64,000 bases of DNA from JBEPTX01 sp041691795 (GCA_041691795.1 JBEPTX010000003.1:62001-126000), one strand, 5' to 3'; positions 26,252 through 35,045 are shown, counted from the first letter of the stretch. Notes: a model not told the origin generated them from the sequence alone. Numbers and translations are program-made.

Positions 26252-27145
26252 ATGCAGCAAAAAATAGTTCCAAACTTATGGTTTGATGGCAATGCCAAAG
26301 AGGCGGTGGATTTTTATACATCGGCATTTACTGACGGCAAGATAAACGCGACGTCGTATTATCCGACAGAGGATCTGGCAGATTTTCAAAAAGAACTGGC
26401 AGGTAAAGAATTAACAGTTGATTTCGAACTTGGTGGTTACCGATTGACAGCGATCAACGCCGGATCAGAATTCAAATTCAACCCATCTGTTTCGTTCATG
26501 TTGAATTTTGACCCATCACAGGATGATCAAGCACACGAACATCTGGATGCACTTTGGGACAAAATGATTGACGGTGGTGAAGTAATGATGGAGCTGAAAG
26601 AATATCCATACAGCAAACGCTACGGCTGGCTAAAAGACCGTTATGGATTAACCTGGCAGTTCATTTTGACTAATCCTGATGGTGAGCCACGGCCATTTAT
26701 CGTCCCATCGCTGATGTTTAGCGGCGAGAACGTGAACAAGGCAGAGAAAGCTATCAAATTCTATGCAGAGGTGTTCAAAGATGCTCACGAAGGCACACTA
26801 GCACGGTACGTCGTAGACACCGGCCCAGCCAAGGAGGGGTCGTTGATGTTTGGAGATGTCATGCTGGAAAACCAGTGGTTCGCTGCAATGGATTCGGGCG
26901 TAGATCAGGATTTTACATTCAACGAAGCCGTGTCGTTAATGATCATCTGCAAAGATCAGGAAGAGATCGACTATTACTGGGAAAAACTCTCGGCCGTTCC
27001 AGAATCCGAACAATGTGGTTGGTGCAAAGATCAGTTCGGTGTCAGTTGGCAAGTGTGCCCCGAAAACGTAGAAGAGCTGTTGAAAAAGCCCGGCGCATTC
27101 GCCAATATGATGAAAATGAAGAAGCTCGTCATTACTGATTTCTAA
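26252..27145 (+). CDS. Tandem PhnB-type VOC protein, 297 aa
   Basis: The start at 26252 follows AGGAGGG. Two PhnB-like VOC modules are seen. Each begins with a NLWFDGNAKEAVDFYTSAF-like strand-helix and ends in WLKDRYGLTWQF or WCKDQFGVSWQV. The annotation 3-demethylubiquinone methyltransferase is often given to this family, but it has no methyltransferase fold. The ligand is unknown. A single-module relative lies at 35122. Confidence 0.85.
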   Translation: MQQKIVPNLWFDGNAKEAVDFYTSAFTDGKINATSYYPTEDLADFQKELAGKELTVDFELGGYRLTAINAGSEFKFNPSVSFMLNFDPSQDDQAHEHLDALWDKMIDGGEVMMELKEYPYSKRYGWLKDRYGLTWQFILTNPDGEPRPFIVPSLMFSGENVNKAEKAIKFYAEVFKDAHEGTLARYVVDTGPAKEGSLMFGDVMLENQWFAAMDSGVDQDFTFNEAVSLMIICKDQEEIDYYWEKLSAVPESEQCGWCKDQFGVSWQVCPENVEELLKKPGAFANMMKMKKLVITDF

Positions 27146-27155
27146 CAATTAAATT

Positions 27156-27770
27156 CTACGAGCAGTGCGCAGCTGCCAGGGCGGCGGTATATGTATTGTA
27201 GTTGTCCATTCCTTCTTGTTGGAAACGGTCGTTTTCGGCATCAATGTATTCTTGTAGCGCATGGTCGGTCATGACAATCGTTTCACCGGTGTCTGGATCT
27301 GTATATTGCCCTTCGTTATAGGCTTCTTGAAGTCCAGCCAAAACATCCTGATGAACTGCGTAGGTTTGCGCAACTCTTTGGTTGTTTTCGATATAAAGTT
27401 GGTTTTGAATTGGCAGACAACGTTGAAATTCTGATTGTGTACTCGATTTTGACTTTGGTTTTGCGGCGGGTGTCTGTATCGGGCTAGTCTGTGATGTAGT
27501 TTCGGCTTCTTTTGCCGGTGCAGAACCGGGTGTTGTCGTTGCAGTCGATGGTTGCGCAGGTTTTACGAGAGGTGATTTGGCTGGTGGGGTTTTCACAACT
27601 GGTTTTGGCGCTGGAGAAAACGCGCTATAGGCAGCATATCCGCTGGCACTCGTCACAAGTAAAGCAGCACAGATCATCAAAATAACGTATTTGCGGACTT
27701 TAAAAACTTTATGAGTAAAAGCAATTTTGAACGCCGAACGGCTTAGCTTTTTTTTCTTGGTTTTAAGCAT
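27156..27770 (-). CDS. Single-TM protein with Pro/Thr-rich linker, 204 aa
   Basis: A basic N-terminus and one TM helix (about residues 30-50) are followed by an extended Pro/Ala/Thr/Lys linker (about 51-112) and a C-terminal helical domain containing one Cys near its start and one at the end (CLPIQ..AAHCS). Those could form a disulphide outside the membrane. TACTAT lies 6 nt before the ATG (leaderless). The function is unknown. Confidence 0.65.
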   Translation of the reverse strand: MLKTKKKKLSRSAFKIAFTHKVFKVRKYVILMICAALLVTSASGYAAYSAFSPAPKPVVKTPPAKSPLVKPAQPSTATTTPGSAPAKEAETTSQTSPIQTPAAKPKSKSSTQSEFQRCLPIQNQLYIENNQRVAQTYAVHQDVLAGLQEAYNEGQYTDPDTGETIVMTDHALQEYIDAENDRFQQEGMDNYNTYTAALAAAHCS

Positions 27771-27880
27771 AATTTTATAGTACCATGATATACGTTCTCG
27801 TGGGGATGGTTTCTAACACTCCTAGGCAAAACCCTCATGGTATAATTATAAGAGGAATAAACTTAACAAAGGAGGAATCA

Positions 27881-28072
27881 ATGGGATTAATTGATGACAC
27901 GCAGGCAAAAGCGGACGAGCTAAAAGACAAAGCCGAAGATGTTGCAAACGATGTTAAGGACAAAGTCGAAAGCGGTGCTAACGACCTAGAGAATAAAGCG
28001 CACGAACTAAAAGGTGAAGCAAAAGGTCGGCTGGATCAAGCCGAGGCGGATGCTGAAGAGAACGACGACTAA
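27881..28072 (+). CDS. CsbD-like stress protein, 63 aa
   Basis: The start at 27881 follows AAAGGAGGAA. The hydrophilic helical protein has repeated KADELKDKAEDVANDVKDK units and the CsbD-type block AHELKGEAKGRLDQ. CsbD/LEA-like proteins accumulate under general stress. A second member is at 29566. A strong terminator follows. Confidence 0.75.
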   Translation: MGLIDDTQAKADELKDKAEDVANDVKDKVESGANDLENKAHELKGEAKGRLDQAEADAEENDD

Positions 28073-28089
28073 TCCATACAAATAAAACA

Positions 28090-28116
28090 AATGAGCCGTA
28101 TTTCGTACGGCTCATT
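28090..28116. terminator. Bidirectional terminator
   Basis: AATGAGCCGTA/TACGGCTCATT with a short loop lies between the convergent CsbD-like and AHSA1 genes. Confidence 0.85.
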
Positions 28117-28133
28117 TGTGTTATTTTGGTTTT

Positions 28134-28643
28134 CTACTCTGCCAATAGTTGGTCTAATTTGCTCAACTGACTGGTAAATCCTTCGACCATGCCCATCTTG
28201 ACCAATTGTTCGATTTGGTCGGCATCGGTAGCAACGCTGCGGCTGGTAAGCGTTGTGACGCCATCTTTCTCGGCGAATTCGTTCGTGACAGTTATGACTG
28301 GCATTTCCTGGTTCAATGCGCCAGATTCGTCAGAGAAATAATCTTTGTAGGTAAAGCTATGTGGTGCATCGACGGCTTCGATCACCATTGCGCCCCATGA
28401 CGATTGGTTGAACCATTCGCCCTGGTTTTCGTCGACACATTTCATGTCGTAGTGAACGCGCCCGCCAGCTACAAAATTAAATTCTTTGGCTTTGGTTTCC
28501 CAGCCTTCTGGTCCCCACCATTTTTCAAATGTTTCTTTGTCGCTGTAGGCTTTCCAGACTTTGTCGACTGGTCCGTCGAACTCGCGCTCGATGATAAGTG
28601 TTTTGTTTTCTAGATCTTTGGTTACTTTTACTTCATGGCTCAT
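28134..28643 (-). CDS. SRPBCC/AHSA1-family protein, 169 aa
   Basis: The Aha1-type START-like fold is recognised from IEREFDGPVDKVWKAYSD, FEKWWGPEGW and VHYDMKCVD, and from the ending VEGFTSQLSKLDQLL. Members bind small hydrophobic ligands. Pairing with an ArsR regulator is a widespread arrangement. Its SD (AAAGGAGGA) lies inside the end of the arsR gene. Confidence 0.88.
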   Translation of the reverse strand: MSHEVKVTKDLENKTLIIEREFDGPVDKVWKAYSDKETFEKWWGPEGWETKAKEFNFVAGGRVHYDMKCVDENQGEWFNQSSWGAMVIEAVDAPHSFTYKDYFSDESGALNQEMPVITVTNEFAEKDGVTTLTSRSVATDADQIEQLVKMGMVEGFTSQLSKLDQLLAE

Positions 28644-28645
28644 AA

Positions 28646-28969
28646 TTAATCCTCCTTTAAAATTGCATCTAATTTATTGAATTTTTGTTCCCACATTTGT
28701 CGATATTGTTCCAGATATTCGTCGGCAGTCATCAGCGCATGTGGCGCTAGCGTGACCATTTGTTTTTTACCCTCCCTCCGTTTTGTGATTAATTTTGCAC
28801 GCTCCAGCACATTCAGATGTTTGGAAATAGCAGCGAAACTCATACTATATTTTTCGACTAATTCACCGACAGATAGTTCGGCCTGCGCGACTCGCGCCAG
28901 AATATCCCGCCGTGTCGGATCAGCGAGGGAACTGAAAATGTAATCTAATTCAATTGCTTGTTCAACCAT
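28646..28969 (-). CDS. ArsR-family winged-helix regulator, 107 aa
   Basis: The wHTH is clear: LADPTRRDILARVAQAELSV and the recognition region YSMSFAAISKHLNVLERAKLI. No Cys metal site is present, so a metal sensor role is unlikely. It is the subtype that controls a downstream AHSA1 gene, with which it forms a coupled operon. Confidence 0.92.
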   Translation of the reverse strand: MVEQAIELDYIFSSLADPTRRDILARVAQAELSVGELVEKYSMSFAAISKHLNVLERAKLITKRREGKKQMVTLAPHALMTADEYLEQYRQMWEQKFNKLDAILKED

Positions 28970-29021
28970 ATGGTTAAATGATACACCGTGAAAAATAACT
29001 TGTCAACAATAGGGAACGTGA

Positions 29022-29432
29022 CTACTGTACTAATTCGATAAATAGCCGTGTTTGATCATTCAACATTTCCTGGGTGACATGACGGAATGGCCGGACGATT
29101 TCACCGCGCAGCGCTAACTGTCTCGTGCCGACACGAACAGGAATTTCGGCGGCAAAATAGCCATCATGGCGAATCACCGGAATACTAAGAGGAATACCAT
29201 AGGCAAGGTCACCATAAAACTGCATGTTGCAGTTTAGACAGATACAGCTCACAATCTGATGACTGACGCGTGCGTACTTCCATAGGGGGTAACGGAATTT
29301 ACGCACTTTGCGATGTTCTAAACCCTCACGACCATGACACCAACGCAAACAGTTCTCGTCGGTAATACCACGATATTGTTTGTGTAGCGTCAGCGTTGTC
29401 GTCGTTGTCGCTTGTTTCCCATCCCAAACCAT
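29022..29432 (-). CDS. Uncharacterised protein, 136 aa
   Basis: The basic N-terminal part contains scattered Cys/His (ENCLRWCHGREG and SCICLNCNMQ), suggestive of a metal site but not of a known finger. The C-terminal half is beta-rich. TACACT is 6 nt before the ATG and there is no SD. The family is unknown. Confidence 0.6.
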   Translation of the reverse strand: MVWDGKQATTTTTLTLHKQYRGITDENCLRWCHGREGLEHRKVRKFRYPLWKYARVSHQIVSCICLNCNMQFYGDLAYGIPLSIPVIRHDGYFAAEIPVRVGTRQLALRGEIVRPFRHVTQEMLNDQTRLFIELVQ

Positions 29433-29565
29433 AATCCTAGTGTAGCAAAACAGACTGTGTTCAGGCTATCGAAAGTTGTTCGACCGAAGTACCCAGAATT
29501 TGTGCGCCATCTATAACAAAGATATAATAGTAAGAGAAAATAAGGTAAATGTTTGGAGGTGCGGG

Positions 29566-29760
29566 ATGGATAAACCAATTCAAGAATCACCAAAACCTAA
29601 AAAAATAAGGCGAAAACCAAAAACATTATCTGACAAAATTGCGAACGGTCTGGACAACATGGGACAAAATGCCACGCAAAAAGCGCGAGAATTAAAGGGT
29701 AAATCCGAAGGCACAATCAACCAGTCTAACGATACTCCACCGACAGACATTCGTTACTAA
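29566..29760 (+). CDS. CsbD-like small protein, 64 aa
   Basis: The start at 29566 follows GGAGG. The Lys/Pro-rich N-terminus precedes ANGLDNMGQNATQKARELKG and KSEGTINQ, matching the CsbD-type repeat of the 27881 gene. A general stress role is inferred. Confidence 0.65.
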   Translation: MDKPIQESPKPKKIRRKPKTLSDKIANGLDNMGQNATQKARELKGKSEGTINQSNDTPPTDIRY

Positions 29761-29790
29761 CTTGCTTTTTTTGGCGATTTTTGGATAGGA

Positions 29791-30105
29791 CTAGCGCTTC
29801 TTTTTTAGCGGTACGGCACCTGCTGTCTCTTGGATAAATTCTTGCAACCACTCTGCATCCTCTAACCGATCTCCCGGCACGATATAGTAATCTTTTGACC
29901 CAGGATAGCACGGACCTTTCGCCAGACCTGCCGCTAGTTTTTCATTTTCGGGCAGGATTTTGACAAACAAAATATCGTCACAGACAAACGCGACAACTTT
30001 CTCGTCACAATATAATCCATATTCACCAAACATCTTACGTGCGCGAACATCCAATCCCTCGAGTTTGGCCAGGATATAATCGACGGTTTTCTGATTCGTA
30101 CTCAT
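29791..30105 (-). CDS. TfoX N-terminal domain protein, 104 aa
   Basis: The protein matches the TfoX/Sxy N-terminal domain: RARKMFGEYGLYCDEKVVAF, DDILFVKI and CYPGSKDYYIVP. In Proteobacteria Sxy controls competence, but stand-alone N-domains are common and of unknown role. TACGAT lies 6 nt before the ATG. Confidence 0.85.
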   Translation of the reverse strand: MSTNQKTVDYILAKLEGLDVRARKMFGEYGLYCDEKVVAFVCDDILFVKILPENEKLAAGLAKGPCYPGSKDYYIVPGDRLEDAEWLQEFIQETAGAVPLKKKR

Positions 30106-30143
30106 ATATCCATCGTATCACCAATTGGCGGTACTAAGCTTTG

Positions 30144-30812
30144 TCATATCTCGAGGATAGTTTTGGGATCGTTCAGCTTGGTATTTTTGACATCCGGAGT
30201 GACTCGGTGGATTTTGAGCATGTCTTCGGTGTAGGGACGCATCAGCCCATAGAGCGTATTCATATCGTCAATAGTCGGATCTAACCACTCAGCTTCGTCG
30301 GCTGGCCGCACAATAACAGGGCGTCGCAAACTTTGCTTTGGGCTTCGATCTTGCATAACTGTCACGATCGCATAAGTATTCCACTCGACGCCATCTGGAT
30401 CTTTCCATGTAGTGTAAACGCCCGCAAACGCAAATAATTCCTGATCGACAGGACGAATATAAAACGGCAGTTTGCCTTCCTGAGTTTGTTGCCATTCGTA
30501 AAAACCATTCGCCGGAATCAGACAACGCGTATGACGGATAGCCTCGGCCCAAGTAGGTTTATCAAAGATACCTTCAGATTTGGCCATATAAGTTTTGTAA
30601 CGAAATACTGAATTATTGTCCTTGGCACCGCTGGGAATAAATCCCCATTTCATGCGCTCGAGCACAATAACACCGGCGCGGTTGAGAATAACCGGCGCAG
30701 ACCCCGTAGGGCTGATATTGTACGATTTTTTGACACCAGCAGGAACACCGCTAGGGAGGTGAAATCGATCACGAAGTTTTTCTATTTCAAAAAGTGTGTA
30801 GCGTTCGGCCAT
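30144..30812 (-). CDS. SRAP (HMCES/YedK) domain protein lacking the catalytic cysteine
   Basis: SRAP proteins protect abasic sites by cross-linking through Cys2, exposed after Met removal. The 222-aa protein keeps the fold: MKWGFIPSGA, RCLIPANGFYEW with its conserved Glu, FAFAGVYTTWKD. It begins MAERYTLFE, so Ala stands at the Cys2 position. The usual NARxE and HxRMP motifs read YMAKSE and QSLRRPVIV. TATACT 6 nt before this ATG supports the start; the upstream in-frame ATG at 30842 brings no Cys either. DNA binding without cross-linking is the likeliest outcome. Confidence 0.85.
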   Translation of the reverse strand: MAERYTLFEIEKLRDRFHLPSGVPAGVKKSYNISPTGSAPVILNRAGVIVLERMKWGFIPSGAKDNNSVFRYKTYMAKSEGIFDKPTWAEAIRHTRCLIPANGFYEWQQTQEGKLPFYIRPVDQELFAFAGVYTTWKDPDGVEWNTYAIVTVMQDRSPKQSLRRPVIVRPADEAEWLDPTIDDMNTLYGLMRPYTEDMLKIHRVTPDVKNTKLNDPKTILEI

Positions 30813-30918
30813 CTGACTAGTATAGCGTACAACGTCGATCATAGTAAAAGGGCCGGTATCAGTAGTGGACGCACAAGGCGAACAAAATACTGGTACACGG
30901 CCCTAAAACCTTTCGAAC

Positions 30919-31215
30919 TCAGTGGCGGGGACGGCGACGATCGCGCAGGAGTGCATCTTGAACCGCATGTTCTCTAGCAGCTTTGCGACGCTTTTTGCGA
31001 CCCTTGTAGACCATGACGCCTGCGGCGACACTGACGCCGATGGCGACGAGCAGGAAGAACAAAGGGTCGGTAATCGCGGACGCGAGAGCGCCGTACGTGA
31101 GTACCAACGCAATGATGCACAGAACGTACTTCGTTACACCCTTTGTCTCCTTTGCGGAAAAAAATGCCGCAACGGCAAAGAGGGCATATATCGCCCATTC
31201 GGGGATGTATGGCAT
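30919..31215 (-). CDS. Small membrane protein with basic tail, 98 aa
   Basis: The start at 31215 (MPYIPEWAIY) is set by AAGGAG 5 nt upstream. Three hydrophobic segments are followed by a Lys/Arg-rich cytoplasmic tail (YKGRKKRRKAAREH). The function is unknown. Confidence 0.62.
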   Translation of the reverse strand: MPYIPEWAIYALFAVAAFFSAKETKGVTKYVLCIIALVLTYGALASAITDPLFFLLVAIGVSVAAGVMVYKGRKKRRKAAREHAVQDALLRDRRRPRH

Positions 31216-31321
31216 ATAACTCCTTGGCTTGAATTCGGAAGGTATCGACAGACTCAACGTTGAGTCTTATCAATATATATTATACCAATAATAATAGAAA
31301 AAGTCAATAACGTTTACGTTA

Positions 31322-32383
31322 CTAACCCTGTTCGTCTTGGTCTTTGTCCTGTTCGCTACGCATCGTTCGCGCCCGTCGCCGTTTGGCAGATTCGCGGGTT
31401 TGCTGCGACCTTCGTTCGGTAATAAATCCCCGTCGATCATCAAGTGTTTGTAATTCGCGTTTGAACCCTAGATAAATCCTGTAGCGTTTGGGATCGATCG
31501 TGCCGTCGGCAATACCAGCCACAATCGCGCAGCCGTCCTCACTCCCATGCGAACAGTTTTTGTAACGACAATGCAGTATTGCAGCAAAAATTTCTGGGAA
31601 CGTATTTTCAAGATCCGCCTGATCGCCCCACAATTGCAGTTCACGGATACCCGGCGTATCGATAATCATGCCACCGCCTGGCAACACAAACAGTTCACGG
31701 TGAACAGTCGTATGGCGACCTTTGGAATCTTTGGCACGAATTTCGGCAGTTTTCTGCACATCCTGCTCCATCAAACGATTAATGAGCGTTGATTTACCCG
31801 CACCAGACGACCCCATAACAACGATTGTTTTCCCTGGTGTAACGTAGCGACGAATAGGCGAGAGGTCGTCGTCATTGGTCGCACTCATGGTAATCGTATC
31901 GACGCCCAAGCTCTCTAGCTCTTTTTGTTTCTCGGCCGCATCCATTACTTTGTCTGATTTGTTCAGCAAGATAACAACATCTATATGCTGCTGCGCCAGC
32001 TGAAAAATATAGCGCTCTAGTCGCTGTGGACTAAAATCATGATCCAGCGGCTGGACGATAAACGCCAGGTCGATATTGGCGGCAACCACTTGTTTGTCGA
32101 CCATCCGACCAACATGCCCACGAACGATTTCGTTGGTACGGGGCAGTACTGCATGAATAATCGCATGATCCGCTGTCAGTTCTACCGCTACCCAATCACC
32201 GATCTTTGGCATCTGGACGGTTGTGAGTTTGTGCATCAACGTACCAGCCAGCTGCGCCGGTAGTTCATCGGGCGTGGCGATTTTGTACTGTTGTCCGTGG
32301 TCGGTCACAACGCGCGCAGGAATCAGCGAGCCAAGATCAGTCGCGCGCGCATCAGTCCATCCGTAAGTTTCGAGTGTATTCAT
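31322..32383 (-). CDS. rsgA: Ribosome small-subunit GTPase RsgA
   Basis: The circularly permuted GTPase assists late 30S maturation. The 353-aa protein has an N-terminal OB-like domain, then G4 (ILLNKSD), G1 (GSSGAGKSTLINRL), G3 (DTPGIREL), and the C-terminal zinc knuckle HCRYKNCSHGSEDGC. All motifs are intact and the C-terminus is basic as usual. TACACT lies 8 nt before the ATG. Confidence 0.96.
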   Translation of the reverse strand: MNTLETYGWTDARATDLGSLIPARVVTDHGQQYKIATPDELPAQLAGTLMHKLTTVQMPKIGDWVAVELTADHAIIHAVLPRTNEIVRGHVGRMVDKQVVAANIDLAFIVQPLDHDFSPQRLERYIFQLAQQHIDVVILLNKSDKVMDAAEKQKELESLGVDTITMSATNDDDLSPIRRYVTPGKTIVVMGSSGAGKSTLINRLMEQDVQKTAEIRAKDSKGRHTTVHRELFVLPGGGMIIDTPGIRELQLWGDQADLENTFPEIFAAILHCRYKNCSHGSEDGCAIVAGIADGTIDPKRYRIYLGFKRELQTLDDRRGFITERRSQQTRESAKRRRARTMRSEQDKDQDEQG

Positions 32384-32506
32384 TTGTTACTAGTGTACAG
32401 GGATTAATCGTATTGTGCTGACTTACGTGTATTGACATTATATGGTAAATAGAGTATAATAATGAAAGCCAGATATTCATCTGGGGTACCGCTACGAAAG
32501 GCTAAA

Positions 32507-33094
32507 ATGACTTCCTCATCTCCTTCTCGCGCGAACAAAGACGAATTTTCGTTCGACTTCGCCGAGCAGGCAACGCAGGCTCTCGACTTACTCCAACTGC
32601 AATCTCAGGACGGCGAGCTGGGGTTCGTGAACTGCTCTGCGATCCTGCAGCATGGGCTCGAAATCTCACTGCGTCGCGCCAATCACTTGGTCGGTGTGCT
32701 GCTCGAACTCGAGCTCTTGGAGGCAAAGGCTGTCATCCATCACTCGCGAAAGACCGACACCACCAAGCCGGAGTCGTTCTACACAGTCGACACCACGGTC
32801 GAGGTCATCTCGCCCGACATGGTCGAAGGAATGTCCCTACAGGCCGCCGCCTTACGCCGCAATCTGGTCGACCAACAGCGGAAACGCTTGAGGAAGGATC
32901 AGGCCAACAGCGCAAGCTTCGCTGGGATCAAGTTCGCGGCCAAGCAGGCAGACAATCAAGTTCGCCGCACGCAATCTGCGATCGAGGACACCAGGGAACG
33001 CCTGACGACGTTGGAAAACCGCCTGGAAGTTGAAAAGGCTCGAAGCGTGGCCCGCCACGCAGCAGTCGAAAACGTCAAGAACGCCGCTTCGTAG
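32507..33094 (+). CDS. Uncharacterised protein with C-terminal coiled coil, 195 aa
   Basis: The start at 32507 follows GAAAGG. Residues about 15-110 could form a winged-helix-like or FtsK-gamma-like domain (FAEQATQALDLLQLQS, then ISLRRANHLVGVLLELELLE). The fragment LRRANHLVGVLLELELL resembles the FtsK gamma wHTH recognition region. The C-terminal 80 residues are a coiled coil (RTQSAIEDTRERLTTLENRL). A terminator follows. A DNA-binding role is a moderate inference. Confidence 0.6.
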   Translation: MTSSSPSRANKDEFSFDFAEQATQALDLLQLQSQDGELGFVNCSAILQHGLEISLRRANHLVGVLLELELLEAKAVIHHSRKTDTTKPESFYTVDTTVEVISPDMVEGMSLQAAALRRNLVDQQRKRLRKDQANSASFAGIKFAAKQADNQVRRTQSAIEDTRERLTTLENRLEVEKARSVARHAAVENVKNAAS

Positions 33095-33119
33095 CAAATA
33101 CCGCCGTTAACCCGGCCAC

Positions 33120-33146
33120 CCCGCATCAGAAATGGTGCGGGTTTTG
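33120..33146 (+). terminator. Intrinsic terminator
   Basis: CCCGCA/TGCGGG stem with adjacent CACC/GGTG alternative pairing, followed by TTTTGCTTT. Confidence 0.75.
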
Positions 33147-33194
33147 CTTTGTATGTGATTATCAGCCTATATTCAAGTTAGCTGGCTATCATAG

Positions 33195-33317
33195 TAAGTG
33201 TTGCCATTGTAAGTTCATGGCAACACTTAACGAGACACTTGATCATAATTTGGCGGAGAGACACGCCCGTAACGCGTTGGCGTTTGTATTGAGCGTGCCG
33301 TTGGATAGTTGATCAAG
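33195..33317 (+). promoter_or_regulatory. Highly structured 5' leader of the secreted 169-aa gene
   Basis: The 246-bp gap before 33341 has a TGGCTATCAT extended -10 (about 33183-33192). The leader folds strongly. A perfect 13-bp stem TAAGTGTTGCCAT/ATGGCAACACTTA (33195-33229) is followed by an outer stem CTTGATCA (33238-33245)/TGATCAAG (33310-33317) enclosing GC-rich inner pairs. It could be a riboswitch, a protein-binding leader or an mRNA stabiliser. No known family is recognised. Confidence 0.5.
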
Positions 33318-33340
33318 CACTAAACGAAAGGAGAAGTGTA

Positions 33341-33850
33341 TTGAGATCACTTACTAAATCATTAGTTGTAGCGGGAATTTTGGGGACAGTCGGCCTGACG
33401 AGCCTCGCAGGAGTCGGAATTGTTTCGGCTGAGTCAGGGACGACAAGTAGCACAACCAGCAGCGACCCAATGTCCAGTCTGGTTCAAGCAATCGCATCAA
33501 AATTTAATTTGAACAAAGCAGATGTGCAAAAGGTGTTTGATGATAATCGAACGGCCCGAGAAGCCGAGCACGCGCAGAAAGAATCTGCAAATCTGCAAAA
33601 ACTTGTGGATGCGGGTACCATCACCGCTGGACAAAAAACAGCCATCGAGGCAAAATTAAAAGCAATGCAGACTGAGCGTGATACGGATAGGGAAGCAATG
33701 AAAAGCTTAACTGACGCACAGCGCAAAGCTAAAATGGACGAAAAACGGACCGAACTAGAGAGTTGGGCCAAAGAACAAGGCATTGACCTGTCAAAGCTCA
33801 AGGGAATTTTCGGTGGTCCTGGTGGACATGGCGGAATGCCACCACAGTAA
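33341..33850 (+). CDS. Secreted helical protein with Gly-rich end, 169 aa
   Basis: The TTG start follows AAAGGAGAAG. A signal peptide (about residues 1-30, cleavage near VSA-ES) precedes a Ser/Thr linker. The helical domain begins SSLVQAIASKFNLNKADVQKVFDD and contains two Lys/Gln-rich helices, as in DUF2680-like envelope proteins. The C-terminus is GGPGGHGGMPPQ. It is presumably exported, with unknown role. Confidence 0.72.
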   Translation: MRSLTKSLVVAGILGTVGLTSLAGVGIVSAESGTTSSTTSSDPMSSLVQAIASKFNLNKADVQKVFDDNRTAREAEHAQKESANLQKLVDAGTITAGQKTAIEAKLKAMQTERDTDREAMKSLTDAQRKAKMDEKRTELESWAKEQGIDLSKLKGIFGGPGGHGGMPPQ

Positions 33851-33870
33851 TGGAGGAGTAGGAGCCTAGA

Positions 33871-33905
33871 ACAGAGCTTGCCCGGAAACGAGCAAGCTCT
33901 GTTTG
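33871..33905 (+). terminator. Intrinsic terminator
   Basis: ACAGAGCTTGC/GCAAGCTCTGT with a 10-nt loop and TTTGT tail. Confidence 0.88.
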
Positions 33906-33937
33906 TATAAAAAGGGAAAATATCAAAGGTTCTGCCA

Positions 33938-33977
33938 CTTGCGCGACGGCTCAATAGTAGTTGAGTCGTCGCGCAAG
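33938..33977. terminator. Long hairpin facing the convergent 33999 gene
   Basis: CTTGCGCGACGGCTCAA (33938-33954) pairs with 33961-33977 with one mismatch and a 6-nt loop. It probably terminates the minus-strand gene. Confidence 0.7.
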
Positions 33978-33998
33978 CGATGCAGGAAAGGAGAGCGC

Positions 33999-34436
33999 TC
34001 AGACGCTCTTGATCCCGACGGTGTAGGCGCAGTAGCGCCGACCGCCGCCCTCACCGGTCTGATGGTGCAGTAACGTGCACTCGCCTTTGCGGGAGTTCAG
34101 TAGCGCGCCGGTGATTGCCTCGTGTGCAGTGCCCGGCATTTCCTGCTGATCGTGCGGCATGACGACCGAGACGATGCGGTAGGACGGTCCCGCCATCTGC
34201 CATCCGCGAGGATGGACCGTGCCGCGGCGAATGCGCGCCTTTTGGACCCGCTTGTCGAGCCAGCGAAGCGCCAGTCTGGCCTGCCACTTGTAGCAGCCGG
34301 TCTCGCGACTGATGCGCTTCAGCGCCTCTTCGCGCCACTGGAACGTGGTGCGTACGCGAGTGTCGATCTTCGGTACCGAGATCTTCTCGGGTACCTCCGT
34401 CGATTGAACATTGGGCTGTGCATCGGTAATGGTCAC
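33999..34436 (-). CDS. Uncharacterised basic protein, about 145 aa
   Basis: A GTG start at 34436 is preferred because AGGAAGGGG lies about 9 nt upstream; an ATG at 34514 would extend the protein by 26 residues. The middle is a basic helical segment (REEALKRISRETGCYKWQ then ARLALRWLDKRVQKARIRRG), and the end is beta-rich with His/Arg. The GC content is higher than in the neighbours. The family is unknown. Confidence 0.55.
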   Translation of the reverse strand: MTITDAQPNVQSTEVPEKISVPKIDTRVRTTFQWREEALKRISRETGCYKWQARLALRWLDKRVQKARIRRGTVHPRGWQMAGPSYRIVSVVMPHDQQEMPGTAHEAITGALLNSRKGECTLLHHQTGEGGGRRYCAYTVGIKSV

Positions 34437-34600
34437 CGAGAACCACCCCTTCCTGTGAAATATCACCCACTCTGGGCAATAGATATATACTACACCGAGT
34501 CCAGGTATATGCAAGAATAAGCACTAACCAGGTGTGGGCAAAATGATATAAAACTTGTATAATGTACCGGATCTGTTCAAACAAGTGAATCGAGGAGCAA

Positions 34601-35026
34601 ATGGACATTGTCCGTATTCGTAGGATCCTGCGCGAATGTGCGGGAGAACTCGACAAGATAGATCAACCCAGAGAGGGTACGGAATTGGTCGACGTGTGGG
34701 TCCAAGTCCCGCTCAAGACCGAACTGGTGCAACAACACGCACCCGAAATGGCAACGCTGCTGAACAACTGGGCACCTCGTGTTTACAACGGCGAGACCAA
34801 GACTAAGAGTCTCGGCGACGAGCTGAAGATCACAGAGGTCGCTGCAGTACTGAGTGGTCGTGAATGGGCATTCCTGCTATTCGCCTTCGGGCGATTGATG
34901 CAGTGGTGGCCAATCATCACACCGGTCGAGATGTTCAACCTACAAAAAGAAAACCCATTGGCGGATTATTTCGCCGGACTCGGGTTCATTTCGATTGTTG
35001 GCTTCAACGCCAAAGTTGCGGCATAA
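34601..35026 (+). CDS. Uncharacterised protein, 141 aa
   Basis: GAGGAG lies 4 nt before the ATG. The soluble protein has a hydrophobic segment (EWAFLLFAFGRLMQWWPIIT) that is more like a buried helix than a TM. No family is recognised. A strong terminator follows at 35046. Confidence 0.62.
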   Translation: MDIVRIRRILRECAGELDKIDQPREGTELVDVWVQVPLKTELVQQHAPEMATLLNNWAPRVYNGETKTKSLGDELKITEVAAVLSGREWAFLLFAFGRLMQWWPIITPVEMFNLQKENPLADYFAGLGFISIVGFNAKVAA

Positions 35027-35045
35027 CCGCCAGCCTCTCTGGAAG

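Noticed and set aside
34455..34472. TGTGAAATATCACCC upstream of the 33999 gene as a CRP-type site
   Set aside because: The spacing between half-sites is 4 nt, not 6, and the right half is incomplete.
34051..34656. Long minus-strand frame of about 200 codons overlapping the 33999 gene
   Set aside because: It is a shadow frame with Cys/Arg/His-rich composition and no ribosome-binding site; the 33999 frame has the SD.
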